The position numbers were made by a program, and so were the translations under genes. Shown in pieces: positions 29,997 to 37,904 of a stretch of DNA of 64,000 bases. The DNA is from Candidatus Epilinea brevis (GTDB lineage: Bacteria > Chloroflexota > Anaerolineae > Epilineales > Epilineaceae): assembly GCA_016710785.1 (NCBI GenBank), contig JADJUE010000013.1, forward strand, positions 1-64,000. Direction: 5' to 3'. The stretch's first letter is position 1; each line of letters begins with the position of its first letter. The notes beneath the pieces are model-generated. The model saw only the letters and a program-made list of their open reading frames with translations, made no database searches and was not told where the DNA came from.

Positions 29997-30228
29997 GCGG
30001 CCGTCGTCGCAGCAGTTCAAGCCGGCGGCCAGCTCGTCCTCCCGCCGATGGAGATCGCCGGCCACGGCACTTTCGCCATCTACCTCCAAGGCGGCAATGA
30101 TCACGGCCCGTGGCAACAGTAGCCGACTGCCAGCCCGTACATTGCCCCTGCCCCGCCATCCCCTCATCCCCAGGTCCGATGAAAATTTGGCCGACGCTCA
30201 GAGTGAACCTTTGGGGCGACGGTTGACA
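29997..30228 (+). repeat. Duplicated VOC fragment, copy 2
   Basis: This holds the last 42 codons of a VOC gene (AVVAAVQAGGQLVLPPMEIAGHGTFAIYL..., stop at 30122) plus its downstream flank. It is nearly identical to 23518-23750. No 5' part of the gene is present, so it is a dead fragment. The copy ends where a transposase stub on the other strand begins. Confidence 0.75.
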
Positions 30229-30234
30229 AATGTA

Positions 30235-30480
30235 CGGCTCGTAGTAGCTGGCGACGTCCAGAAGGGTGTTGTTCATCAGCCGCCACAGTCGGCGCCATGT
30301 GCTGGCCGCCTGCGCCTTGGTCACCACCGTGCCGATCCACTGTCCCAGCGATGCGCTCCCCGTCAGGATCACCGCCGCTACGGCCCACGCGAACGTTCGC
30401 TGGCGCCGATGGTCCTCCGTTGGGTTTGCTTGGCGCACGCACCGCAGCACCGTACAATGCAGCTTGAGACTGGCGGTCAT
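30235..30480 (-). mobile_element. Transposase N-terminal stub
   Basis: The frame from ATG 30480 gives about 80 residues (TASLKLHCTVLRCV..., RRQRTFAWAVAAVILTGSAS, WRRLWRLMNNTLLD, YYEPYI). These resemble the N-terminal segment of DDE-type transposases of the IS4/IS701 kind. The catalytic domain is missing: the frame runs into the duplicated VOC flank at 30228. It has a ribosome-binding site (caggagga) before the start. A truncated, inactive element. Confidence 0.5.
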
Positions 30481-30793
30481 GGGTTCCTCCTGGGGCGTGT
30501 GGTGTGGTAACTTCTCACCTCAGGATACACCTATGGTCGTCGGTCTCGTTTTCCTTGCGCGGGACGTTGTGTCAGGCAGTCAGCCTTGCATGGACAAGAT
30601 ACTCCGAATGGCTACCCAAATCGGCCACCGTCAGGTCTTTGGAATCAGGGTCCCGTTGCCGGGCGGTGCGAGTCCATGAGGGGCCCTTCGCCTATGAATC
30701 CTCCGCCCAGACTGTAGCGTTCGGAGTGTTGTCTTGCGTTACTGTCAACCTCCCAAACCGGAATTGAGGCATGGAGGCCAGGTGGTCATGCGC
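30481..30793. other. Intergenic region, nothing recognised
   Basis: No gene supported. The phrase ccgaatggctaccc occurs here (about 30607) and at about 29891, another sign of local duplication. Confidence 0.35.
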
Positions 30794-30969
30794 AACAGCA
30801 TGCTCTTGCACTCGCAACAGCCCAGTATTGCGTTGGTAACAGCATGCTCTAGCGAACGAAGCAGCCCAGTGTTGCGATGGAAACAGCATGCTGTTGCGAA
30901 CGCAACACTGGGCTGTTCCGAAGCCGACTGCATGCTGATGCGAACACCATTCGGGGCTGCTGCCAATGC
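30794..30969. repeat. Four tandem copies of a 44-bp unit rich in palindromes
   Basis: Units start at 30794, 30838, 30882 and 30926, exactly 44 bases apart. Each carries GCATGCT near its start, as aacagcatgct in the first three and gactgcatgct in the last. In the first two, about 12 bases on, comes cagcccagt.ttgcg. In the third the second half is inverted (gcaacactgggctgtt). Copy three also holds the perfect 14-bp palindrome AACAGCATGCTGTT. Because 44 is not a multiple of three, any frame through it is shifted at each unit, so I do not consider it coding. It looks like an array of protein-binding sites or a REP-like element. Confidence 0.75.
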
Positions 30970-31332
30970 CCGACAGCGCCATGCCGCGCAGTCGGCGTCG
31001 ACCAACGGCCTGCCGGCAGAATGGCCGAACGCCCTTAAGTATATCGTCAAGATTCGGCGGTCTGACAGCCGCTGGCGCCGCGGTCCGCAGCTCTCCGCCC
31101 GCTGGTCCCAAGTCGGACACCCTACAAGGCCAGGAATGAGCGGGGAGCATGGTGTCGCTGTACTGACCGGGCAGCTTCGCACTATGTGGCCGCCTGGCGC
31201 AGGGTGCGGTGCCTGCCAGGAGTCCGAAGAAAGCTGACCAAAGCCCTGGACGTCACCTGACTACGGGCAGGTGTTCAGCGGGCTACCGCCGGTCAGTCGT
31301 CGGCCTGGAGATGGCACGCCATCTGGAAGTCC

Positions 31333-31611
31333 TCAATTGCGAGAGTCGAGACTGTCGATGGCAGCGTACACATCTAGATTCGGCGGTCGAACTGCGTCGG
31401 GCGAGTCATTGAAGACACCACTCTCTAACAACTCTCCTGTTTCAGCATCGAATACTGCCACTCCGATTGCCACGCCAGTTGCTGGATTGTGGAAACGGTT
31501 CTGCCCCGTCTCCGTTGCCTCGGCGTCGAGTTGATGCAGATAGTCCGCATCGGCTTCAGTCAGATCATTGGAATCCGGGAGGAGGGATTCCAATGATCTG
31601 ACTGAGGCCAC
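31333..31611 (-). CDS. Hypothetical small protein
   Basis: A 92-codon frame. Its second half (NRFHNPATGVAIGVAVFDAETGELLESGVF) reads like genuine protein with a beta-hairpin character, while its first codons run through one arm of a perfect inverted repeat. No family is recognised and no strong ribosome-binding site is seen. It could be the C-terminal remainder of a longer gene cut by the repeat. Confidence 0.3.
   Translation of the reverse strand: MASVRSLESLLPDSNDLTEADADYLHQLDAEATETGQNRFHNPATGVAIGVAVFDAETGELLESGVFNDSPDAVRPPNLDVYAAIDSLDSRN
31556..31605. repeat. Perfect 21-bp inverted repeat with an 8-bp loop
   Basis: The left arm 31556-31576 (tcagtcagatcattggaatc plus c) is exactly the reverse complement of 31585-31605; the loop is gggaggag. 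There is no T-run on either side, so it is not a standard terminator. It may be a recombination scar, the joined ends of a mobile element, or an assembly fold-back. Confidence 0.8.
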
Positions 31612-31674
31612 CCAAATCCACCCCCATTACCCTGAATCGCAGGCGCTTGCGGGCGACGACAGCCCGAGAAAGAA

Positions 31675-31710
31675 GCAGGCCCCGCCCCCCTTACGAGGGG
31701 CGGGGCCTGT
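31675..31710 (-). terminator. Rho-independent-like hairpin after the surface-protein gene
   Basis: caggccccgcccc and ggggcggggcctg form a strong GC stem around a short loop, starting about 35 bases past the stop codon of the minus-strand surface-protein gene. The T-run is weak (cttctttctc in the direction of transcription). Confidence 0.65.
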
Positions 31711-31743
31711 GAGAAGCCAGTCAGAGGTGGAAGGGGAGCCGGA

Positions 31744-33222
31744 TCAGTCGGCCTTGATGCCGCTGTAGATGGCCGCGTCCACCTTGCCGTTGCCGGAGGC
31801 GTCGTTGACGATGACCACGACCGGCTGGTCGCTGGTGATCGAGGCCGAGCCGTAGACGTTGGTCGGCATGCCGGCGATGAGCGGCGGGAACCAGTTGCCC
31901 GAGGCCAACGGGGCCACGGTCTGGCTGGTGCCGGTGACGCTGATCAGCTGGCCGCTGGAGTTCTTGAACTCGATGGACACGTTCGCCGGAGCGTCGCCGA
32001 TGTTCATCGCCTGGATGCCCGTGGACAGGTCCAGGTTCGTGTGCTTGTTGCGGAACAGCGGCAGCGCGACCTTCTTGGCGCCCGCGGCGGCCGAGAAAGC
32101 GTTGTAGGCCGCCGAGGTGCCGGCGCCGGGGCTGTTGGCCGTCTTGCCCAGGTCGGCGTCGTTGACGATGGCCAGGATGTTGCCACCCGTGGCCTCGATC
32201 TTGGCCGCGCCCACGCACTTCGGCGCCAGGCCGCTCGCGCCGGTCGGCAGCGCGGCGATGTTGCCCTGGTAGAAGACCGCCGAGCTCTTGGCATCGATCG
32301 TGAAGGCCTTGCCGCCGTGGACCGTCTGACCCGTGCAGCCGAGGCCCGGGATGCCGGCCGAAGCGACGTAGGTGACCGTCACCTGCACCGGGCTGGTGCC
32401 CGGGTTGACCACGGAGATGCCGCTGGTGCCGTAGAAGTCGTTGCGGAACAGCGGGGCGTACAAGGTGGCCGCCGCCTGCTCAGCCGGGACGCCTTCGTAG
32501 GCGTAGACGGCCTTGGTGATGTTCTCGATGTCCATGAAGGCCTGCACGCCCACCGGGATGGTGGCGCTCTTCACGACCAGGGCGCCCAGGGTGCCCGCGG
32601 GCACCGACGAGAAGGCGGCGTCCTTGCCCAGGTCAACCGTGACCGAGGTGCCGGGGCCGATGTTCTTCTGCGTGCTCACCAGGGCGGTGGCGGAACCGGC
32701 CTTGAAGAACTCGACCGTGACCGTCGCCTGCTGGCCCGTGTCCGTGTTCTGGATGCTGGCCAGGGTGGTCTGACCACTGTAGCCCTTGGCCGCCAGCGGC
32801 ACCGAAATCTCGTTGCCCGGGATCACGTTGCTGTAGATGGCCGCGCCGCCGCTGGTGCTCCAGTCGGTGCGGGCGATGGCCGCGATCTGGCGGTCAGCGC
32901 TGATGATGGCGGCGTAGGCGCCGTTCGTCAGCGAAGTCTCGGTGGGCAGGTAGATGTTGGCGGCCGAGCCGGCAGCCACGTTCGGGCGGTTGATGGTGAC
33001 CGCGGCCGAGCCCTTCTGGTTGTAGAAGTCGGCGACGATCTGGGCGTCCTGCGAAGCGTCCAGGTTCTGGATCTGGATGCCGCTGCCGCCGGCGCCCTGA
33101 ATGCCCGCCAGGCGGCTGGCATACACGGCCGGGGTGTTGTTGGCGCCGAAACCGGCGACGCCGGCTACGAGCACTGCGGCCACGGTGGCCATCGAGGCCA
33201 GGACCACTACCTTCTTCATCAT
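31744..33222 (-). CDS. Exported beta-rich surface protein, repeat architecture
   Basis: ATG 33222 lies 8 bases after aggag. Signal peptide: KKVVVLASMATVAAVLVAGVAGFG, with cleavage likely near residue 25-35. The mature chain of about 460 residues is made of repeated immunoglobulin-like strands with lines such as GIQIQNLDASQDAQIVADFYNQ, LASIQNTDTGQQATVTVEFF, GISVVNPGTSPVQVTVTYV and GIQAMNIGDAPANVSIEFKN. That amounts to about four copies of one domain. This pattern is seen in secreted proteins of Chloroflexota; I know no assigned function. It has its own promoter, a ribosome-binding site and a terminator, suggesting a strongly expressed monocistronic gene, possibly a cell-surface layer or sheath component (inference). 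Confidence 0.65.
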   Translation of the reverse strand: MMKKVVVLASMATVAAVLVAGVAGFGANNTPAVYASRLAGIQGAGGSGIQIQNLDASQDAQIVADFYNQKGSAAVTINRPNVAAGSAANIYLPTETSLTNGAYAAIISADRQIAAIARTDWSTSGGAAIYSNVIPGNEISVPLAAKGYSGQTTLASIQNTDTGQQATVTVEFFKAGSATALVSTQKNIGPGTSVTVDLGKDAAFSSVPAGTLGALVVKSATIPVGVQAFMDIENITKAVYAYEGVPAEQAAATLYAPLFRNDFYGTSGISVVNPGTSPVQVTVTYVASAGIPGLGCTGQTVHGGKAFTIDAKSSAVFYQGNIAALPTGASGLAPKCVGAAKIEATGGNILAIVNDADLGKTANSPGAGTSAAYNAFSAAAGAKKVALPLFRNKHTNLDLSTGIQAMNIGDAPANVSIEFKNSSGQLISVTGTSQTVAPLASGNWFPPLIAGMPTNVYGSASITSDQPVVVIVNDASGNGKVDAAIYSGIKAD

Positions 33223-33312
33223 GATCAATTCTCCTATGTCTCGTCGAGGTGGGTTGCTGATTCGGTGTTCCATCCACCCTTCGGCTGGCTTGGCTCCGAA
33301 AGGGACGCTACC

Positions 33313-33341
33313 AGTGTACCGGCCCCCAGCGCGGCCCTCAA
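33313..33341 (-). promoter_or_regulatory. Probable promoter of the surface-protein gene
   Basis: On the minus strand TTGAGG (33341-33336), 17 bases, then TACACT (33318-33313), about 90 bases before the start codon. Four of six bases match the consensus in each box and the spacing is ideal. Confidence 0.45.
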
Positions 33342-33372
33342 TGCTCCATTGGCGTCGATCGCCGCCCAGCGC

Positions 33373-33421
33373 CTACTACCTTGCGCCAAATCCACCCTGG
33401 CCACTACCACCAAGGTAGTAG
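33373..33421. promoter_or_regulatory. 11-bp inverted repeat upstream of the surface-protein promoter
   Basis: ctactaccttg (33373-33383) and caaggtagtag (33411-33421) are perfect inverted repeats. The spacer holds a partly related ccactaccacc. They sit just after the stop of the hydrolase gene and about 30 bases upstream of the -35 box, so they may be an operator or a weak terminator. Confidence 0.4.
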
Positions 33422-33428
33422 TCGGCGC

Positions 33429-34331
33429 CTATGTGCCGCCCGTCCGCCACCAACCCGCGATCGCCGCGCCTACCGCGGCGCCGTCCTCCAGCGGCAGCAG
33501 ATGCCCCAGCCCCGGCAGCTCGCCAAAGCGGGCCCGCGGCTGCAGCCCTTGCCACAATGCCCAGGCTTCCGGCAGCAGCGTGTCGGTGTCGGCGCCCCGC
33601 AGGCCCAGGGTAGGAACCGTCAGACCCGCCAGGACTTCCCAGACATCCAGGGGCGGCGTGGCATAGATCCGCGCCTCCCATTCACGGGGGCAGGTCAGGG
33701 TCACGCCGGGGGCGCCTGGGTCGCCGGAGGCCCCGCGGTCGCCGCGGTCGCCGGGTTCGATCGGGATCGTGCCGGCCGCTACATAATCCCACAGCGCCGC
33801 GTCGCTGAAGCGGCTGAAGACCGGCTTGGGCCGCAGGTGGGTGAAGACCGCGGCGCGGTCCGGCCAATGGTCGCGCCGCTGCAGGGCGCCCTGCACCAAG
33901 GGCAGGCGCGCGCTCGCGTCCTGGCCGCCGGCCGCCAGACGCGCCAGCAGGCTCGGGGGCAGGAAGACCGGCTCGACCAGCACCAGGCTCTCGAAGCGCC
34001 GCGGAGCCTCCAGCGCCGCATAGAGCAGCGCCACCGCGCCGAGGCTGTGGCCGATGGCCCGTAGCGGCGCGTCAGGGCTGATCTGGTCCATCCAGGCCAA
34101 GGCGTCGGCGCCGAGCAGCCGCCAGTCTTCAAAGGACGCCGTCGGCTCGCCCGGCCAGAGCGGGCGCTGCAAGAGCCCGCGCACCTCGCCCCAGGGGGCC
34201 AGTGACGCGGCCAGGGCGCGGTAGGAGTCAGGCGGAAAGCCATTGGCATGCAGCAGGGCGATCGCTGGTCCGTGGCCGGCAAGCACCCGGTCCGGCAGCG
34301 GCTGCGGACGCCCCTGCGCGGGCGCGCTCAT
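33429..34331 (-). CDS. Alpha/beta hydrolase
   Basis: ATG 34331 overlaps the TGA of the upstream regulator gene in an ATGA junction, which decides the start. The protein has about 300 residues. It shows an oxyanion-type HANGFPP (about 30), the nucleophile elbow GHSLGAVALL (about 95), an acid region LRGADTDTLLP (about 250) and a histidine in LPGLGHLLPLED (about 278). The catalytic triad Ser-Asp-His is complete. No signal peptide is seen, so it is cytosolic. Coupling to the membrane regulator suggests shared control, but the substrate is unknown. Confidence 0.8.
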   Translation of the reverse strand: MSAPAQGRPQPLPDRVLAGHGPAIALLHANGFPPDSYRALAASLAPWGEVRGLLQRPLWPGEPTASFEDWRLLGADALAWMDQISPDAPLRAIGHSLGAVALLYAALEAPRRFESLVLVEPVFLPPSLLARLAAGGQDASARLPLVQGALQRRDHWPDRAAVFTHLRPKPVFSRFSDAALWDYVAAGTIPIEPGDRGDRGASGDPGAPGVTLTCPREWEARIYATPPLDVWEVLAGLTVPTLGLRGADTDTLLPEAWALWQGLQPRARFGELPGLGHLLPLEDGAAVGAAIAGWWRTGGT

Positions 34332-36259
34332 GCCGGGTCCGCCTGCGCTGCCAGGTCGTCCCCGTCCAGCGGCCCGTGGTCCAGCGCCACCAGCTGCTCC
34401 GCCAGGGCCTCGATGGCCACGCGCTGCTTGCGGTACAGGTCCGACTCGCTCATCGCCAGGCGTCCGGCGATGTCCCGCACCTTGAGCCCGCGCACGAACT
34501 TCAGTTCCAGGATGTTGTACAGCATCCACTGGCTGGCCGTCAGGCTGCGATCCCCGTCCGGCTTCAGCCGTTCCAGCGCCTGATCCAGCACCGCGCGCAT
34601 GGCCTTGGCCGTGTTGCCCTCGTTGCGCGAGAGGGCCTCGCGGACGAGCGGCAGCCGCAGAAGGGGGCTGTCGGTGAGCTTGGGGCCGCCCCAGTAATGC
34701 ACCAGGGCTTCCCTGACCCAGGCCACCAGCTCGTCGGAGGCCGACGGATCGCCCGGGGCCGACAGTCCCACCGCCAGGTCCGCGGGCGTTTCCTGCCGCG
34801 TGCGCCCGCGCAGCTGCTGCATGCGCGTCAACTCCGGCTCAAGGGCGCGCAGGGCGGAGAGTACCCGCTGTTGGGCCGCCCGGTCCGCCAGCGCGCGCTC
34901 CGCGCCGCTCACCAGCAGTTCGGTGTCCGCCGCCGCCGGCGAGAGCAGCGCCTCGGCCGGAGCGGCCAGCACCAGCAGGCCCCGGGCGGCGCCCTCGTCG
35001 TCGCGCAGGGCGCGGCAGAGAAAGCCCGCCAGCGGCTGGAAGCCGCCCCCGTCGAGAATGGCCGCCACCGCCGTCTCGTCCATGGCGTCCAGCAGCGGCC
35101 CGCGGGCGCCCACGTCGCCGTTCCAGAGGTCCAGGGTCGCGCGGTCTTCCACCACCGCCAGGATGCCGCCGGCGTCCACCCGCCACAGTTCGCAGAGCGC
35201 GGCCAGGATGCCGTTCAAGAGCTGGCTGAGGTCCTCGCCGGTCAGCAGCCGCTCGTCGAGCCGCCGCAGCCAGATGGCGTCCGCCCCGCCGCTGCCGTAG
35301 ATCAGGCGGTCGATCAAGGGCTTGAGCAGCCGCACCACGATCTGGTAGCCCACGATGCCGAAGACCGTGGCCGCCATGAACACGAGGTCGCGCGGCAGGC
35401 CCAGGCTTTGCTGCAGGCGCTCCGGCACCAACTGGGCGGTGGCCAGGATGCAGGCGCCGGGCAGCACCGTCTGGATGAGGTACTTGGCCAGCTCGCGCTT
35501 GATGGCCCTGTCCGGCACCAAGGTGCCCTGGAAGGCCAGGGAATAGGCCACCACCAGCAGCAGGGCCGCCGTGCCGATGTTGGCCACGGTGATGAAGAGG
35601 CGGAAGGCGGTGGGTGACGGCGCCTGGGCGGCGGGGACCAGGCTGAGCCAGGGAAAGGCGTAGACCGGCGCCACCAGGCTGGGCGCCAGCCACAGCATGC
35701 GCGGCCGTGACTGGCGGCTGCGACCGGCCGCGCGCCACAGGCCCCAGGCCGCCCAGGCGCAGAGCAGCCAGTAGACCAGGCCGAAGGCCGCAAAGAGCGG
35801 GCCGGCCGCCAGGCGCAGGGCGCCGGGCTGGCCGACCGGCTTGCCGGCCAGCAGCTCGGTGCGCAGGATCAGCGCCAGCACGATCCCGCCGACCGCCAGC
35901 CCCAGCAGCGTCACCCCGCGGCGCGCGCCCGGCCGCTCGCCGAGACTGGAGCGGACGGTGGCGCTGAACCACAGGTACACCGGCGCCACGAAGGCGATCC
36001 CTAGCCATTGGAAGCGCAGCCAGAAGGCCGCCGCCGGATGCGCCGCTTCCAGGCGGGCGGTGGACAGGAAGAGGTCGCCCAACGAGATCCAGGTCAGCAG
36101 GGCCAACAGGGCGGCGAAGGCCCGCGCGGCGCGGCTGCGTCCATGGTAGAAGACGAGGTACGCCGCCAGGCTGACAGCCATCAGCATGGTGATGGCTGCG
36201 ACGATGAGGTTGAGTCGGCGCAGCCCTTCGCTCAGCCCGTCGATGATGGCGGCGGACAC
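34328..36259 (-). CDS. 7TM membrane sensor with GAF-like middle and C-terminal helix-turn-helix
   Basis: A 643-residue protein with seven membrane helices in residues about 15-255 (LIVAAITMLMAVSLAAYLVF, FWLRFQWLGIAFVAPVYLWF, GIVLALILRTELL and others). These are of the kind found at the N-terminus of some histidine kinases. A mixed region (about 300-450) resembles a GAF-like sensor. There is no kinase H-box or ATP lid. The C-terminus has a winged or simple helix-turn-helix: LYNILELKFVRGLKVRDIAGRL, then MSESDLYRKQRVAIEALAEQL. It therefore looks like a one-component membrane-bound regulator. It starts only 4 bases after the cdsA stop and overlaps the next hydrolase gene, so it belongs to the translation/envelope operon. 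Confidence 0.65.
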   Translation of the reverse strand: MSAAIIDGLSEGLRRLNLIVAAITMLMAVSLAAYLVFYHGRSRAARAFAALLALLTWISLGDLFLSTARLEAAHPAAAFWLRFQWLGIAFVAPVYLWFSATVRSSLGERPGARRGVTLLGLAVGGIVLALILRTELLAGKPVGQPGALRLAAGPLFAAFGLVYWLLCAWAAWGLWRAAGRSRQSRPRMLWLAPSLVAPVYAFPWLSLVPAAQAPSPTAFRLFITVANIGTAALLLVVAYSLAFQGTLVPDRAIKRELAKYLIQTVLPGACILATAQLVPERLQQSLGLPRDLVFMAATVFGIVGYQIVVRLLKPLIDRLIYGSGGADAIWLRRLDERLLTGEDLSQLLNGILAALCELWRVDAGGILAVVEDRATLDLWNGDVGARGPLLDAMDETAVAAILDGGGFQPLAGFLCRALRDDEGAARGLLVLAAPAEALLSPAAADTELLVSGAERALADRAAQQRVLSALRALEPELTRMQQLRGRTRQETPADLAVGLSAPGDPSASDELVAWVREALVHYWGGPKLTDSPLLRLPLVREALSRNEGNTAKAMRAVLDQALERLKPDGDRSLTASQWMLYNILELKFVRGLKVRDIAGRLAMSESDLYRKQRVAIEALAEQLVALDHGPLDGDDLAAQADPA

Positions 36260-36263
36260 CCGC

Positions 36264-37085
36264 TCACGCTCCGCCGGTCAGCCAGGCGATCAGGTAGAAG
36301 GCGACCGGCGCCACCCAGATCAAGCTGTCCACGCGGTCCAGGATGCCCCCATGCCCGGGCATGAGCGTACCGGAATCCTTCACCCCGGCCTGCCGCTTCA
36401 TGACCGATTCCATCAGGTCGCCCGTGGTTCCGGCAAGGGCGACCACGAGGCCGATCCACAGGCCCTGCCAGGCTGTCAGCGAGAACCCGGCCCCAGCCAG
36501 CCGAGGGAGGCCCGCCCCCAGCAGCCCGCAGGCGAGCATGCCGGCGACGGCGCCCTCCCAGGTCTTCTTGGGGCTGATGGAGGCAAAGAAGGGGCGGCGG
36601 CCGAAGGCGCGGCCGGCCAGATAGGCCGCGGAGTCGTTGGCCCAGACCAGCCCCAGGACGACCAGCAGCCAGGCCGGACCCGCCGCCTGCGGGTGGGGCC
36701 AGCTCAGCTGCCGCAGGCCGACGAGATGGGCCAGAGGCAAGGCGATGGCGACGGGCAAGGCGATGGTGGCCAGCCAGTCGACCAGACGCCGCGCCTCCGG
36801 CCTACGGCGGATCTGGTCGATGCCGGCGGCCAACACGACCAGGACCAGCGCCGGGACGAGGGCGGGCGGGCCGCCGACCTGCCAGGCGACCGGCATCGCC
36901 AGGGCCCCGGCCAGGGCAACCGGGCGATGGGCGTCGGCGCCGCAGGCCCGCGCCAGGGCCAGGGCCTCATGCACCGCCAGCAGACAGAGCAGGCTGACCA
37001 GGGCCGTCCAGGCGCTGCCGCCTCTGGTGGCCAGCAGCAGCAGGATCGCCACGTAGAGGAGGCCGCTGATCGCGCGCGTTCTCAT
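36264..37085 (-). CDS. cdsA: Phosphatidate cytidylyltransferase
   Basis: CdsA makes CDP-diacylglycerol from phosphatidic acid and CTP in the cytoplasmic membrane, the first committed step to most phospholipids. The 273-residue protein has about eight helices and the diagnostic C-terminal signature: SVMKRQAGVKDSG followed by the P-G-H-G-G-I-L-D-R block at about residue 235-250. SPKKTWEGAVAG, another conserved CdsA loop, is at about 170. It lies 31 bases downstream of uppS in the usual order. Confidence 0.95.
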   Translation of the reverse strand: MRTRAISGLLYVAILLLLATRGGSAWTALVSLLCLLAVHEALALARACGADAHRPVALAGALAMPVAWQVGGPPALVPALVLVVLAAGIDQIRRRPEARRLVDWLATIALPVAIALPLAHLVGLRQLSWPHPQAAGPAWLLVVLGLVWANDSAAYLAGRAFGRRPFFASISPKKTWEGAVAGMLACGLLGAGLPRLAGAGFSLTAWQGLWIGLVVALAGTTGDLMESVMKRQAGVKDSGTLMPGHGGILDRVDSLIWVAPVAFYLIAWLTGGA

Positions 37086-37116
37086 GGGTCTCGTCGCCGT
37101 TGCCGGACAGCGCGTT

Positions 37117-37899
37117 TCAGCTGCCGTCGCCGCGGGTCGCCGGCGTCAGCCGCCGGTCCACGGGGCGATCGCCGTGCACCTCGCCGAAGCGGCGATCGCG
37201 CGCGGCGTAGCTGTCCAGGGCCGCTTGCAGGGCGTCGCGGTCGAAGTCCGGCCACAGGGTGGGCGTGCAGTAGATCTCGGCATAGGCCGCCTGCCACAGC
37301 AGGAAGTTGGACAGGCGCATCTCCCCGCTGGTGCGGATGATCAAGTCCGGGTCCGGGATGTCGCGGGTCTCCAGATGCTGATCGATGGTCGCCTCGTCGA
37401 TGGCCTCGGCGGGCAGGCCTTCGCGGACGATGGCCTGGACCGCCCGAACGATCTCGGCGCGAGCCCCGTAGTTGAAGGCCAGGCAGAGCGTCAGGCGATC
37501 GCCGCCGACCGTGCGCTCCACCGCCCGGCGGATGGCCTGCTGGACATGGCTGGGCACCTGGTCCAGCCAGCCCACGTGGCGGATGCGCACGCCGCCCTCG
37601 ATCAGCTCGTCCAGCTGGCGGTCGATGACCTCTTCCAGCAGGAACATGAGGCCGCGCACCTCATGCGCTGGGCGCTTCCAGTTCTCGGTGGAGAAGGCGT
37701 AGATGGTCAGGTAGGGGATGCGCAGCTCGATGCAGGCCTCGATGGTGCGCTTCAGCGCCGTCGTGCCGGCGCGGTGGCCGGCCAGACGCGGCAGGCCGCG
37801 GGAGCGTGCCCAGCGGCCGTTGCCGTCCATGATGATGGCCACATGCCGCGGCAGCCGCCCCTCCGGCGGCCCGCCGGGCGCGGCGGAACGCTCAGCCAT
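37117..37899 (-). CDS. uppS: Isoprenyl transferase (undecaprenyl diphosphate synthase)
   Basis: UppS condenses isopentenyl units cis onto farnesyl diphosphate to give the lipid carrier for cell-wall polymers. ATG 37899, 5 bases after the frr stop, gives 260 residues. The catalytic HVAIIMDGNGRWA (residues about 19-31) holds the essential Asp. NYGARAEI and the C-terminal RTSGEMRLSNFLLWQ with AYAEIYCTPTLWPDF are all standard. The reading frame continues upstream but overlaps frr, and the family consensus supports the chosen start. Confidence 0.95.
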   Translation of the reverse strand: MAERSAAPGGPPEGRLPRHVAIIMDGNGRWARSRGLPRLAGHRAGTTALKRTIEACIELRIPYLTIYAFSTENWKRPAHEVRGLMFLLEEVIDRQLDELIEGGVRIRHVGWLDQVPSHVQQAIRRAVERTVGGDRLTLCLAFNYGARAEIVRAVQAIVREGLPAEAIDEATIDQHLETRDIPDPDLIIRTSGEMRLSNFLLWQAAYAEIYCTPTLWPDFDRDALQAALDSYAARDRRFGEVHGDRPVDRRLTPATRGDGS

Positions 37900-37904
37900 G
37901 GGCC

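Noticed and set aside
30794..30969. CRISPR array
   Set aside because: There are no unique spacers of constant length between identical repeats. The whole 44-bp unit recurs with internal palindromes, and no cas genes are present.
30692..31237. Open frames of 145 to 167 codons through the 44-bp repeats on both strands
   Set aside because: Three overlapping frames on two strands are open only because the repeat lacks stops. The unit length is not a multiple of three and no protein family matches.
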